Below the pieces are notes generated by a model. It worked only from the letters and a program-made list of their open reading frames with translations. It did no database searches and had not been told where the DNA came from. From the NCBI GenBank assembly GCA_944324835.1, contig CALUXV010000008.1, positions 1 through 51,002 on the forward strand: 51,002 bases of DNA. The letters are read 5' to 3'. The position numbers were made by a program, and so were the translations under genes. Origin of the DNA: Candidatus Gastranaerophilales bacterium. Its GTDB lineage: Bacteria; Cyanobacteriota; Vampirovibrionia; Gastranaerophilales; Gastranaerophilaceae. Shown here one piece after another: positions 7,528 through 16,359 of the stretch (the first letter of the stretch is position 1; each line of letters begins with the position of its first letter).

Positions 7528-8298
7528 ATGAAAGATATCGAAGAAATTATAGAAACAGATTACGAAGAAAAAAATCTAGAACAAACTGATGAGCAGGACG
7601 AAGAAGATACTTCTGATGAAAATATTACAACTGATAATATTCCAGAAGAGCAAACGGAAGATATCAAACCTGATATAAAAGAATTAATCAAAAGTTTCCA
7701 GCCATTAGATTATTTTGATTATGTTAATCTTCACATTCATTCAAAATATTCAGACGGCAAAGCAGAGTTTGAAGATATTATAAAACAAGCCAAAGAGATG
7801 GGTTATCATAAAATAGCTATATGTGACCATAATACTGTTGAAGGACATAAGCTTTTTAAAGATGATGTTTTGATTCCTGCAGTTGAATTTGATTGCTGGT
7901 GCGGATATGTATTTTTACACCTTCTTGCGTATGGAATAGATGTTGATAATCCTGTACTGGATGAATTTTATGCAAAAACGAAAAAAGAAACAGAAGCTGA
8001 TATTGTAAGAATATTTGCAAAACGTGATATTAAAAAGCTAATTAATGCAATTCATGAAGCAGGAGGTATTGCTGTTCTTGCGCATCCGGCATGTTGCTGG
8101 GCTTTAAATCTGGATAAATTTGTAGGGAAATTGGTTTCCTATGGGCTTGATGGGATTGAAGTTTATTATCCGTATCGCAGGCATCGAGCTATAATCCGTT
8201 TTGCTACATTAAGACAAATAAAAGAGATTGCTGCAAAATATAATCTTATTATAACCGGTGGAACAGATTGCCATACAAGAAATATTATGGCATATTAA
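7528..8298 (+). CDS. PHP-domain metal-dependent phosphoesterase
   Basis: 256 residues. After an acidic, disordered N-terminal ~65 residues, a PHP domain carries the metal ligands HIHSKYSDG, CDHNT, PAVEFD, AHPACCW and GGTDCH in the right order. Proteins of this type include the TrpH/RNase AM 5'-3' exonuclease and small-molecule phosphoesterases (for example histidinol-phosphatase-like). The domain ends soon after GGTDCH, so it is a compact version. The ATG has no ribosome site, and an A/T-rich -10-like TATAAA lies about 15 bases upstream. It converges on the O-antigen ligase-like gene with a 3-base gap. Substrate unknown. Confidence 0.8.
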   Translation: MKDIEEIIETDYEEKNLEQTDEQDEEDTSDENITTDNIPEEQTEDIKPDIKELIKSFQPLDYFDYVNLHIHSKYSDGKAEFEDIIKQAKEMGYHKIAICDHNTVEGHKLFKDDVLIPAVEFDCWCGYVFLHLLAYGIDVDNPVLDEFYAKTKKETEADIVRIFAKRDIKKLINAIHEAGGIAVLAHPACCWALNLDKFVGKLVSYGLDGIEVYYPYRRHRAIIRFATLRQIKEIAAKYNLIITGGTDCHTRNIMAY

Positions 8299-8301
8299 TT
8301 A

Positions 8302-9621
8302 TTATTTGTTTTCTGACGGTATAAATGATGCTAAAATCGCAACCATACTCCAGAATATAATTTGGATTTGAGGTCTAAAAAATACTGTATCAACCATTCC
8401 GTGAATCATTACACCGCATATTGAAACAAGCGCAATGGATGCAAATATAACTTGTTTGGTGTTTGTAGATTTATAAATAAATTTTGCACCATCAATTAGT
8501 AATGTAATTAAGAAACCAAGAAATGCCAATAATGCAAAAATTCCGCTTTCCACTGCTGTTTCAAGATAGATATTATATGCACTTAAGGCATCAAATCCGG
8601 TTTTCATATAAAGACCATAAATTTCTCGAAAATTCTGGTTTCCCATTCCAATCCCTAATAACCAGTTATCTTTAAACATTTGAACAGCGGCCTGATAAAC
8701 ATTAAATCTGAAAGAATTTGAACTATCAGAACGCATTGCAAAAATAGAAAATACTCTTGCTCTTAATGAAGATACAGTAAGTATTGCAAATGTTGCTAAT
8801 CCTACAATTGCTGATATAGCAGAAAAATATATTTTCTTATAAGTCGGCCAGAAAAATTTTAGACTTATCACAAAAATCAATGAAGTGATTAAAAATAATC
8901 CGATATAAGAACCTCTGCATCCGGTTAAAAATAATGTAATAGATGCAAGAATTGACAATAAAAGAAAGCTTATTCCTCTTTTATAATTAAGTTCTGAAAG
9001 ATAATATGCACATAATCCGTATATTGCCGGAATTCCTGCAACTAAATATCCTCCGAGAAGGTTCGGATTTAGTGGTTGTAAAGTTCCATAAACCCTGGTC
9101 ATAACTTCTTCCGGATTTAATCTTGATGTATCTTGCCAGCCGGATATCTCTCCCACATGAACAAAATTTTGACTCAAACCAACTAATGATTCAAACGTTA
9201 CACATCCTGCAATACATAATAATATTGGTAATATATGCTTTTTATTATATTTAAGATGGTGTACGACTGATAAATAAAAACTTAAATAAATAAATGTTTT
9301 AAAAAATCCTTTTAAACTCAATGCTAATAATGTTGAACCGGCAACACTTACAATAGAAAGCATAAAGTAAATAAGTAAAAATATTTCAAATTTTTCACAT
9401 TTAAACCTATCACCGGGTTTTGTTACTATCCGGACAATTGTTAATAAAAACGTGATAAAACATAGATATCCTGCGACATCTGAACTTAGAAACGTGGATA
9501 AAATATATGTACTTAGTATTGATATAAGAATAAGTTTATCTAAGCTCTTAAGAATAAAACTGGATTCATATATATTAATGAATGGTTTTTGAACAATATC
9601 TAATAATCTATTTATTATCAT
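8302..9621 (-). CDS. O-antigen ligase / polymerase family membrane protein (IctB-like)
   Basis: 439 residues with about ten to twelve membrane segments. The Wzy_C/WaaL signature region is visible: RVYGTLQPLNPNLLGGYL, TGCRGSYIGL, then a periplasmic part with NWLLGIGMGNQNFREIYG and ETAVESGIFALLAFLG. Such proteins join or polymerise lipid-linked sugars on the outer face of the inner membrane. The NPNLLGGYL segment resembles the cyanobacterial IctB subgroup. AAGGA stands before the ATG. Its partners, a DUF4330 protein and a heptose-phosphate kinase, are directly upstream on the same strand, which favours a role in surface polysaccharide assembly. Confidence 0.8.
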   Translation of the reverse strand: MIINRLLDIVQKPFINIYESSFILKSLDKLILISILSTYILSTFLSSDVAGYLCFITFLLTIVRIVTKPGDRFKCEKFEIFLLIYFMLSIVSVAGSTLLALSLKGFFKTFIYLSFYLSVVHHLKYNKKHILPILLCIAGCVTFESLVGLSQNFVHVGEISGWQDTSRLNPEEVMTRVYGTLQPLNPNLLGGYLVAGIPAIYGLCAYYLSELNYKRGISFLLLSILASITLFLTGCRGSYIGLFLITSLIFVISLKFFWPTYKKIYFSAISAIVGLATFAILTVSSLRARVFSIFAMRSDSSNSFRFNVYQAAVQMFKDNWLLGIGMGNQNFREIYGLYMKTGFDALSAYNIYLETAVESGIFALLAFLGFLITLLIDGAKFIYKSTNTKQVIFASIALVSICGVMIHGMVDTVFFRPQIQIIFWSMVAILASFIPSENK

Positions 9622-9622
9622 A

Positions 9623-10114
9623 CTATCCTTCTACATTAATATCTGATACAGTACCGGTTAATTTATAAGTTTTACCTTCTAATGTTATTGGTAACCCTAT
9701 TTTTATTTTATTTCCGCCGACAACAGCGCCGTCTTTTGTAATTTTTGCCGTATCTGTAACTGTTACTGCAATATCATAGGTATGCGGCTGCGATGCATCA
9801 GGAACAATTCTATAGCCCTTTGAATTATTAGCAGATATTGCTGTCATTTTAGGAGAATATACAACATCTACAACATCTAAATCCGTATAAGGAACATTAC
9901 GAATACTAATAAATGTTGTATCATCTTTTTTTACAGGAATTTCACTATTTGTTAATGTAACTCCTTTTAAATAAACAACAAAATTAATCTTAGAAGTTGA
10001 TTCAATTTGTTTTGATGCGGTTTCTCTATAATGTTTTATAGTTACAACCCCAACAAAAATTGCTAATAATAAACCCAATATAATAATAATATCAACTAAT
10101 TTGTTATATTTCAT
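9623..10114 (-). CDS. DUF4330-type membrane-anchored protein
   Basis: 163 residues: one N-terminal membrane segment (KLVDIIIILGLLLAIFVGVV) followed by a predicted all-beta extracytoplasmic domain. The LVDIIIIL start and beta-rich remainder fit DUF4330, found in cyanobacteria and some Firmicutes. It sits one base before the O-antigen ligase-like gene and nine bases after the heptose kinase gene on the same strand, with an AGGAGA ribosome site, so the three are probably one transcript. Function unknown; a helper of the ligase is an inference from position. Confidence 0.65.
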   Translation of the reverse strand: MKYNKLVDIIIILGLLLAIFVGVVTIKHYRETASKQIESTSKINFVVYLKGVTLTNSEIPVKKDDTTFISIRNVPYTDLDVVDVVYSPKMTAISANNSKGYRIVPDASQPHTYDIAVTVTDTAKITKDGAVVGGNKIKIGLPITLEGKTYKLTGTVSDINVEG

Positions 10115-10123
10115 AAATTTCTC

Positions 10124-11140
10124 CTAATTTTTATTTATTCTTTGTTCAATAACTTCTTTTATTTCTTCAATTTTAGTTGTAGCGCAGCCAAATTGCTTGA
10201 TAACAATGCTTGCAGCGATATTCCCAATAATTGCTGCATAAACAGGTTCTGCTCCGCTTGCTAAGGCTAAAGTATAAACCGCAGTAACAGTATCTCCTGC
10301 ACCTGTTACATCAAATACTTCTGATTTATTAAATACAGGTATTTTGGTAAATTTATCTCCTTTTTCAAATACAGCCATGCCTTCAGAACCGCAAGTTACT
10401 AAAACAAATTCAGCATTTGTATCATTTAAGAGTTTCTGTCCGGCACGTTTTAAATCATCAGTAGATTTAACTTCAAAACCAACATATTTTTGTGTATCCG
10501 GAAGGTTTGGAGTCATTGATGTAACATACTGATATTTATTCAAATCTTTTTGAGCATCTACAACAACAATTTTATTGTATTTCTTACAAAGTTCAATAGA
10601 TTTTTTTATTATTTCATCTGTTAGAGTTCCAATATGATAATTGGATAAAATAACAGCATCATGTTCTGGTATTGCTTTTTCAAGGTTCTCAATAATTTTA
10701 TTTTCAGTTTCTTTAGATAATGGTAAATCAGTTTGTCTATCAATTCTTACAATTTGTTGTGTAATTGATTGAAAACATGAACCTGAAATTCTTGTTTTAG
10801 TAACAGTTTTTCGAGTTTTATCCGTCACTAAATATTCACAATTTACATTTGCATCTTGAAAAGCTTTAAGTAAATCTGATGCCTGGTAATCATCTCCAAT
10901 AACACCTAGCACACTAACTTTTCCATGATTTATAGCTGAAACATTATGAGCGGCATTTGAAGCTGCACCAAGAATTAAATTTGTATGAGTATGTTTTAGT
11001 ATTAAAACAGGTGCTTCTCTGGAAATTCTTTCTGTATCACCATAAACCATTTCATCAAGAGCTAAATCTCCGACAACCAAAATCTTTGGATTTTTAAGAT
11101 TTTCAACCAGCTCCAATAGTTTAATTTTATCTATTTTCAT
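10124..11140 (-). CDS. rfaE1: D-glycero-beta-D-manno-heptose-7-phosphate kinase (RfaE1 type)
   Basis: 338-residue PfkB/ribokinase-fold enzyme that adds a second phosphate to heptose 7-phosphate on the way to ADP-heptose for LPS inner core. Visible: VGDLALDEMVYGDTERISREAPVLI, where the ERIS.EAPV motif is diagnostic, GAASNAAHNVSAI, and the catalytic anion hole DVTGAGDTVTAVY near residues 280-292. The adenylyltransferase domain present in fused HldE proteins is absent, so the partner must be encoded elsewhere. GAGGGAAA precedes the ATG. It heads the leftward polysaccharide operon and suggests an LPS-bearing outer membrane. Confidence 0.9.
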   Translation of the reverse strand: MKIDKIKLLELVENLKNPKILVVGDLALDEMVYGDTERISREAPVLILKHTHTNLILGAASNAAHNVSAINHGKVSVLGVIGDDYQASDLLKAFQDANVNCEYLVTDKTRKTVTKTRISGSCFQSITQQIVRIDRQTDLPLSKETENKIIENLEKAIPEHDAVILSNYHIGTLTDEIIKKSIELCKKYNKIVVVDAQKDLNKYQYVTSMTPNLPDTQKYVGFEVKSTDDLKRAGQKLLNDTNAEFVLVTCGSEGMAVFEKGDKFTKIPVFNKSEVFDVTGAGDTVTAVYTLALASGAEPVYAAIIGNIAASIVIKQFGCATTKIEEIKEVIEQRINKN

Positions 11141-11154
11141 TTTCCCTCAACTCA

Positions 11155-11183
11155 TTGAATAATTTGAAATTACATTGTATAAT
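11155..11183 (+). promoter_or_regulatory. Sigma70-type promoter for the 11217 gene
   Basis: TTGAAT (11155-11160), a 17-base spacer and TATAAT (11178-11183). Transcription would begin near 11190, which excludes the earlier in-frame TTG at 11175 and supports the start at 11217. Confidence 0.65.
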
Positions 11184-11216
11184 TTAATTATAATACAAAC
11201 AGAGAGAGTTGAAGAT

Positions 11217-12014
11217 TTGGATAACGAAAAAGATACAGATACGTCTAAAACGATAAATAATATGGTAAATTCTGATTCCCCGCAGTTACCTCCACCACAG
11301 CCAATGAAACCTATGACATTTAATGAAAATGATTCAATTGAGGTAAATAATCTTCTTACGCTTGCTAATTCTGATATAACCCCGGATTTGTTAGCACAAT
11401 TGGAAAGTCGTGCAAGAGAAGAACAAAAAAAGATGGAAATGTCGGATGCAAAATCTGAAATTCATGACACGCAAGAAGATATTCAAATGCAAGAAGGATT
11501 GCCGGCAGAAAATGGTGCAGTAAACATTACTGCAGATATTTTGGAACGTCCAAAAGAAGAAAAAAAACAGATAGAACCTCCAAAACCTGCAGAACCAGCT
11601 TTGATGCCTTTACCTAAAACTCAAGAGGAGGATATACCTGAACCTGCTCCGGCAGAAACTTTATCTCCACTTGAAGAAGCCAAAATGAACGCTGTTTATA
11701 AAAAGTATGTTATTTATATTAATAAAGAGAACGAACCGTTTTTGGATTCTCTTTCGCTTGCAGAACGCAAAAAATTAATTAATGATGTTTTGCAAGAACA
11801 AAACAAATTGTCTGAAGAACAAAAAGCAGAAAAAAAACGTATTGAAAGAACAACAAAAACTATAATAAGTCTTGTTACATTTATTATTACTGTTCCTCTG
11901 ATATATTTATTATTTAATGTTGCTTTGGAGGCAACAATTCAAAACTATAGACATTCAAAAACAAATTTTGAAGTACTTTATAAAGAAACAGGTAAAATAA
12001 AAATTAACCAATAA
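11217..12014 (+). CDS. Acidic proline-rich protein with a C-terminal membrane anchor
   Basis: About 265 residues, not recognised. The long N-terminal part is acidic, rich in Pro, Glu and Gln, with low complexity (for example PQLPPPQPMKPM), then a charged helix (KKLINDVLQEQNKLSEEQKAEKKR), and near the C terminus one membrane segment (IISLVTFIITVPLIYLLF) followed by ~30 residues. This looks like a tail-anchored or type II protein with a disordered cytoplasmic arm. The start is a TTG at 11217, supported by AGAGAG upstream and a promoter that would begin transcription at ~11190. Its end overlaps the end of the convergent 12004 gene by 11 bases. Confidence 0.6.
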   Translation: MDNEKDTDTSKTINNMVNSDSPQLPPPQPMKPMTFNENDSIEVNNLLTLANSDITPDLLAQLESRAREEQKKMEMSDAKSEIHDTQEDIQMQEGLPAENGAVNITADILERPKEEKKQIEPPKPAEPALMPLPKTQEEDIPEPAPAETLSPLEEAKMNAVYKKYVIYINKENEPFLDSLSLAERKKLINDVLQEQNKLSEEQKAEKKRIERTTKTIISLVTFIITVPLIYLLFNVALEATIQNYRHSKTNFEVLYKETGKIKINQ

Positions 12015-12726
12015 TGTCCTTGTTTTGACCTAAATTTGAAGTATTTAATTCTTTTATTTTAGCTTGTTCTGCTAACATTTTTTTCATTTGAAAGTCTTTT
12101 GCTGTTGTATTATCTGCAATAGTCTTGCCTAATTTCCCGCCAAGAGCAAATCCGGTACAAGAGCCGATTACAAAAATTGCTGCTTTTAATATACCTGTAA
12201 GTCTATTTGTTGGTATATGCTTTAAGAATTTGTTAGTTGCGGCAAATGTTTTAATTCCTTTTGCTATTCCATTTAATGTTTTGTTATTAACATACGCTGC
12301 AGCTTTACCGTTTAAACCTAAATTATGTTTTATTAAGCCTTCTATAGCGAACATGCCGCCCATTGCTCCAACTTCTTGAAGTAATGCTGATTTTTTATCT
12401 TCTGCAGCTAATACTCTTGCTCCGGATGCTACACATAATATTGGATTAACTGCTTTTGATGCATAGTTTGCACCTTTGCCTGCCCACTCTAAAAGTTTAC
12501 TTGTTGATTTAGAAGCATTTAATGTATTAGTTAGTGCATTAACGTATTGAGAACCTTTTGTAGTTTCTTTTACGACTTTAATAGCCTCATCTGTAGCAGC
12601 TATATCTTGGCAATAAGAAGTTATTTTTCTTTCCAAACGGTCAGCACGGGTATAATTATTCCCTTTTTCATTGTTTGTATAAGCAAACCAACCTTTTCTT
12701 AATGCATTTGCAAGAGCTACAGTCAT
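12004..12726 (-). CDS. Glycine-zipper protein of unknown function
   Basis: 240 residues without a recognised family. The N-terminal ~90 residues are helical and polar; from ~90 on come Ala/Gly-rich amphipathic or hydrophobic stretches, the clearest being AAIFVIGSCTGFALGGKLGK, a glycine-zipper-like membrane segment; the tail is a charged helix (KMLAEQAKIKELN). There is no signal peptide. The ribosome site is AGTAGG. The gene is driven by the two-part promoter at 12754-12813. Its layout (polar N part, Gly-rich hydrophobic middle, charged helical tail) is like that of the 28337 gene, which has the same promoter. Confidence 0.65.
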   Translation of the reverse strand: MTVALANALRKGWFAYTNNEKGNNYTRADRLERKITSYCQDIAATDEAIKVVKETTKGSQYVNALTNTLNASKSTSKLLEWAGKGANYASKAVNPILCVASGARVLAAEDKKSALLQEVGAMGGMFAIEGLIKHNLGLNGKAAAYVNNKTLNGIAKGIKTFAATNKFLKHIPTNRLTGILKAAIFVIGSCTGFALGGKLGKTIADNTTAKDFQMKKMLAEQAKIKELNTSNLGQNKDIIG

Positions 12727-12753
12727 TTTTACCTACTACAATTAATTAACACA

Positions 12754-12813
12754 CACTTATATAAAGTATTTTTTTTTGAACTTTTTGCTATACTTAAGAA
12801 AATTGTTACAAAA
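12754..12813 (-). promoter_or_regulatory. Two-part promoter signature upstream of the glycine-zipper gene
   Basis: On the minus strand TTTTGTAACAA (12813-12803), exactly 32 bases, then AATACTTTATATAAGTG (12770-12754). The leader to the ATG at 12726 is about 25 bases. Confidence 0.7.
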
Positions 12814-12822
12814 ATATATATA

Positions 12823-13722
12823 TTAATGTAATGAAGTTGTAAAACCGGTTGTAATTATTACTTTTTCATACTTATCTGCTAATTTAATTATTTCTTGCGT
12901 TACTCCAGGAAGAATAAACATGGAAACTCTATTTTGAATTGCGGCATTGAAATCTGCAACAGTAATTGGTAAATCTGATGCCATAACAGCTTCTTTAGCG
13001 GTATCGCAAGCATAATTCATTGCAAATTCTGCTGCTTGACTTTGAAGCCCTTGCGCAATGGCAAGAGTTTTAAAATCTTTAGCAACAACAATTGCATTAC
13101 TTTTAATATATTTAGCAACCTTCCAGGCAAAAATACTGTCCTCAACTTGTTCAACAGTTGGTTTTAATTTTGTTACAACTTTAAAATCATCTTTATTTAA
13201 TTCTGATTTATTACTTTCTTGTACTAAAGTGCCAAAAGGTGTAATAATGATTTCTTCTTCTACGAAATTTTTAAAGTCTTTTAGAGGTGTTTTTAATTTT
13301 ACGTACCTGATAGAATTTTTATTTAATATTTCCAGACTTTCATCATCAAATTCCGGAGCAATAATTAAATGCCCTTTATTTAATTGCATTGCTGTTTTTT
13401 TATCCAATTTTTGTGTAAAAGCTGCAACACCTGATAGGGCATCGACAGGATTGCAATCAATAGCTTTTACAAGAGCATCAGATAAATCAGAGCCTAAAGC
13501 AGCACCCGTTACCTGTGATGATTTTGTTAGGACTGCGCAATTTACATCAAAAAATTCTGATGCAATTTCTACCGCTTTAGTCATTCCAATATAATCATTA
13601 TATGTTAGTTCAAATTCGGTTTCATAATCAACAATATCTTGCGTTTTATTTAGTGATGCAACCTGTTGTCTATTTGCGCCATATTCTAATTGTTTTATAA
13701 ATTCAAAATTTAAATTATCCAT
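12823..13722 (-). CDS. Stand-alone AICAR transformylase-like protein (PurH C-terminal domain homologue)
   Basis: 299 residues aligning with the AICAR formyltransferase half of PurH; the IMP cyclohydrolase half is absent. Conserved landmarks: ELTYNDYIGMTKAVEIASEF, DALSGVAAF (SAFGG in PurH), HLIIAPEFDDESLEIL, FGTLVQESNKSEL, KVVTKLKPT and FAWKVAKYIKSNAIVVAKD. The catalytic signature KHxNPCG is replaced by KSSQVTG, so the Lys is kept but the key His and the NPCG loop are lost; the SDAFFPF region is also changed. It is therefore either a degenerate paralogue or an enzyme with another role. It follows the PBP gene's reverse partner arrangement closely and has AAGGA before its ATG. Confidence 0.7.
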   Translation of the reverse strand: MDNLNFEFIKQLEYGANRQQVASLNKTQDIVDYETEFELTYNDYIGMTKAVEIASEFFDVNCAVLTKSSQVTGAALGSDLSDALVKAIDCNPVDALSGVAAFTQKLDKKTAMQLNKGHLIIAPEFDDESLEILNKNSIRYVKLKTPLKDFKNFVEEEIIITPFGTLVQESNKSELNKDDFKVVTKLKPTVEQVEDSIFAWKVAKYIKSNAIVVAKDFKTLAIAQGLQSQAAEFAMNYACDTAKEAVMASDLPITVADFNAAIQNRVSMFILPGVTQEIIKLADKYEKVIITTGFTTSLH

Positions 13723-13734
13723 TTGTAATTCCTT

Positions 13735-15888
13735 TTAGTTCATACTTGGTGCGGGTACTGGAGCTTGTTGTTGTGTTGTTGCCGGTACTGGTGTTTGTAC
13801 CGGTGCAGTTGCAGGTGTTGTTTTTTGTTGTACCGGTTGTTGTGTTGTTTGTACTGCCGGAACTTCAACAGGATGATGGTTTACCGGATTTACAACTGTC
13901 ATTGGAACTTCCGCAGATTCTTCGTCTTCTATTCTTGATTCATTAGATTGTATATTTTTATCAGAAGATGTAAGTTTTGGATTGCTTGTTTTTGGTGCAC
14001 CTTCTAAAACAACTTCCGGATATTGAAAATCATCACTACCAATACTTTCAACTGCAACTTTCATAATATCACGCCATATTAGTGCTGGAACAGTACCACC
14101 AGTTAATCCACCCATTTTTGTATTATCGTCATTTCCAACCCATACACCTGTTACGATTGTAGGTGTGTAACCTACAAACCAGGCATCTTTATAATCATCT
14201 GTTGTTCCGGTTTTACCTGCTGCAGGTTTCCCTATTCTTGCTGCTGCACCTGTGCCTCTTTCAATTACAGTTCTAAGCATTGCAGTCATAATTGCTGCAG
14301 TATCTGTACTTAAAACTTTCGTAATTCTCGGACGGGATGCGGAATACAATACTTTCCCTCTTGAAGATTCAATTCTTTCAATACCGTATGGTTCAACTTT
14401 GAATCCGCCATTTGCAAAAATACCATATGCTCTTGTTAATTCGTATAATTTTACCCCGTTTGAACCAAGTGCAATTGTATAATCATACTCTAGCGGAGTT
14501 GTTATACCCATTATACGGGCCATTTGAATAACAGCACGTACTCCTACGTATTGAATTAATCTTGCGGCACAGACATTTGAAGATATCATTAAAGCTTTAT
14601 ATACCGGAATTTGGCCTCTATATCTGTTTCCATAATTATGCGGAGTCCAGGTTCCAGCTTTAAATGGTTTATCATCAATTAAATCATTTGGAGATACCCC
14701 CTTTTCTACAGCTGCGGTATAAATAAACGGTTTGAAGGCTGATCCTGGCGGTCTTACTGCTTGAGTAACACGGTCATATTGGCTTTTTGCATAATCTTTA
14801 CCGCCTGCATAAGCTAAAATTTTACCATCTATAGGGGAGAATGAAAATACTGCAGCTTGATTTTTATCCCCTCTTAAGCCATAGGCATTTAATTCATTTA
14901 CAATTGCTTCATTAGTTTTTATTTGTGTCTTGTAATCAAGCGTTGTAATAATTTTATAACCGCCCTGACTTATTTCTTGTTCCGTAAAACCAAGTTTTTC
15001 TAGTTCATTCATTATCATATCGCAGAAATAAGGTGCCTTATTTAGAAGATATGATGTTGGCATTGATGTCAGATGAATTTTTTCTGCTTGGGCTTTTTCC
15101 ATAGTTGCTTTATCTATGTATTTCATCTTATACATTCTTTGTAATACCTGATTTCTCCGTTTAATAGCTAATTCAGGATTATTAAATGGAGAATATACTG
15201 ATGGTGCCTGAGGTAAACCTGCAATAAGAGCCATTTCCGCTAAAGTTAATTGATCTAAATGTTTAGCAAAATAGATTTGGGCAGCACCTTCTACGCCATA
15301 AGCCCCGGAGCCTAAATAAACATTATTAAGATACATAGTAAGTATCTGGTCTTTTGTTATTGATTTTTCTATTTGTGCAGCGATTATGATTTCTTTTATT
15401 TTTCTTGAGTAAGATTGTTCATTTGATAAAAACAGCATCCTTGATAATTGTTGGGTAATAGTACTGCCACCTTGTACAACACGTCCTGCGATAGCATTTT
15501 CAACTGCAGAACGTGCAACCCCGCATAAATCATATCCCGGATGGTTATAAAAGTTTTTATCTTCGGTTGCTACAATGGCTTCTTTTAATTCTTTAGGTAT
15601 TTGGTTTGCTTCAACTTTTGAAAAGGTACATGCATTGAATGTTTTAATTACTTCTCCGTCTGCGGATAAAAATTTAGTTACCATATTCGGTTTAAAATCT
15701 GATAAATTTGCAATCGGCGGAAGTATTGCAAGATATAATTTTAATGCAACAAACCCCGCAAGTACACAGGCTGTACCAACTATAAATAATCTTTTTATTG
15801 TATCGAACATTGAATCATCATTAGATACAGAATTAGATACTTTTGTATTATATTTTTTCATTCGTTTAGGAACGACATATTTTGACAT
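13735..15888 (-). CDS. Class A penicillin-binding protein (PBP1A type)
   Basis: 717-residue bifunctional peptidoglycan synthase. One N-terminal membrane anchor (~30-52) is followed by a GT51 glycosyltransferase domain (EDKNFYNHPGYD with the catalytic Glu, then GGSTITQQLSR and EKSITKDQILTMYLNNVYLG) and a transpeptidase domain with the active-site SAFK (RPPGSAFKPF), SSN and KTGT motifs. The last ~90 residues are Pro/Gln/Thr-rich low complexity (TTQQPVQQKTTPATAPVQ), probably a flexible periplasmic tail. AGAAGG precedes the ATG. It is divergent from a YkgJ gene; the AICAR transformylase-like gene lies 12 bases downstream on the same strand, so the two are probably co-transcribed. Confidence 0.95.
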   Translation of the reverse strand: MSKYVVPKRMKKYNTKVSNSVSNDDSMFDTIKRLFIVGTACVLAGFVALKLYLAILPPIANLSDFKPNMVTKFLSADGEVIKTFNACTFSKVEANQIPKELKEAIVATEDKNFYNHPGYDLCGVARSAVENAIAGRVVQGGSTITQQLSRMLFLSNEQSYSRKIKEIIIAAQIEKSITKDQILTMYLNNVYLGSGAYGVEGAAQIYFAKHLDQLTLAEMALIAGLPQAPSVYSPFNNPELAIKRRNQVLQRMYKMKYIDKATMEKAQAEKIHLTSMPTSYLLNKAPYFCDMIMNELEKLGFTEQEISQGGYKIITTLDYKTQIKTNEAIVNELNAYGLRGDKNQAAVFSFSPIDGKILAYAGGKDYAKSQYDRVTQAVRPPGSAFKPFIYTAAVEKGVSPNDLIDDKPFKAGTWTPHNYGNRYRGQIPVYKALMISSNVCAARLIQYVGVRAVIQMARIMGITTPLEYDYTIALGSNGVKLYELTRAYGIFANGGFKVEPYGIERIESSRGKVLYSASRPRITKVLSTDTAAIMTAMLRTVIERGTGAAARIGKPAAGKTGTTDDYKDAWFVGYTPTIVTGVWVGNDDNTKMGGLTGGTVPALIWRDIMKVAVESIGSDDFQYPEVVLEGAPKTSNPKLTSSDKNIQSNESRIEDEESAEVPMTVVNPVNHHPVEVPAVQTTQQPVQQKTTPATAPVQTPVPATTQQQAPVPAPSMN

Positions 15889-15952
15889 AAAGCTTACCTT
15901 CTAAATACTCCTAACTAATAATTCATATTGTACCAAAAAAATTATCTGAGAG

Positions 15953-15958
15953 TATAAT
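15953..15958 (+). promoter_or_regulatory. -10 box placed for a leaderless transcript
   Basis: TATAAT ends 7 bases before the ATG at 15966, so transcription would begin at or next to the A of the start codon. No ribosome site is present. A possible -35, TTGTAC (15928-15933), is at a long 19-base spacing. Confidence 0.55.
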
Positions 15959-15965
15959 ATTAAGC

Positions 15966-16358
15966 ATGCTTGATTTTTTAGAAGTTATAAAAAATGAATT
16001 TCTTTCGTATTTTGTACCTGAAAAAGTGGAATACAAAATAGAAGGAGAGTGCAAAAAATGTGGCAAGTGCTGCAGATATATGTATAGTTTTGATACATAT
16101 ACAGAAAAAGAATTTAAATTTATGCAATTTCTTTTCCCTTCTTATAGAAGATTTTATATAAGAGGCAAAGATGAAAGTGGAAATTTAATTTTTGCTTGTA
16201 AATATGTAACAGAAGAAGGTTTATGTTCTGTATATGAAAAACGTCTCCCTATGTGTAAAAGATATCCTGCAAAAAAAATATATTATCCCGGAAAACTTCA
16301 TGAAGGATGCGGGTATAAAATAGTAAAAAAGACATTTGAGGAATATTTAAAAAAATAA
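15966..16358 (+). CDS. YkgJ-family cysteine-cluster protein
   Basis: 130 residues with the metal-binding cysteine pattern of the YkgJ/UPF0153 group: CKKCGKCCR near residues 23-31, CKYVTEEGLCSVYEKRLPMCKRYP at ~77-100, and a final Cys in EGCGY. Such proteins are thought to chelate Zn or an Fe-S cluster, but their biochemical role is not established. The ATG is 7 bases after TATAAT with no ribosome site, so it is probably a leaderless message. Two further members of the broad family lie convergent, directly downstream. Confidence 0.8.
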   Translation: MLDFLEVIKNEFLSYFVPEKVEYKIEGECKKCGKCCRYMYSFDTYTEKEFKFMQFLFPSYRRFYIRGKDESGNLIFACKYVTEEGLCSVYEKRLPMCKRYPAKKIYYPGKLHEGCGYKIVKKTFEEYLKK

Positions 16359-16359
16359 C

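Noticed and set aside
13746-13946. Plus-strand open frame over the PBP tail
   Set aside because: Arises from the Pro/Gln/Thr low-complexity coding sequence on the opposite strand.
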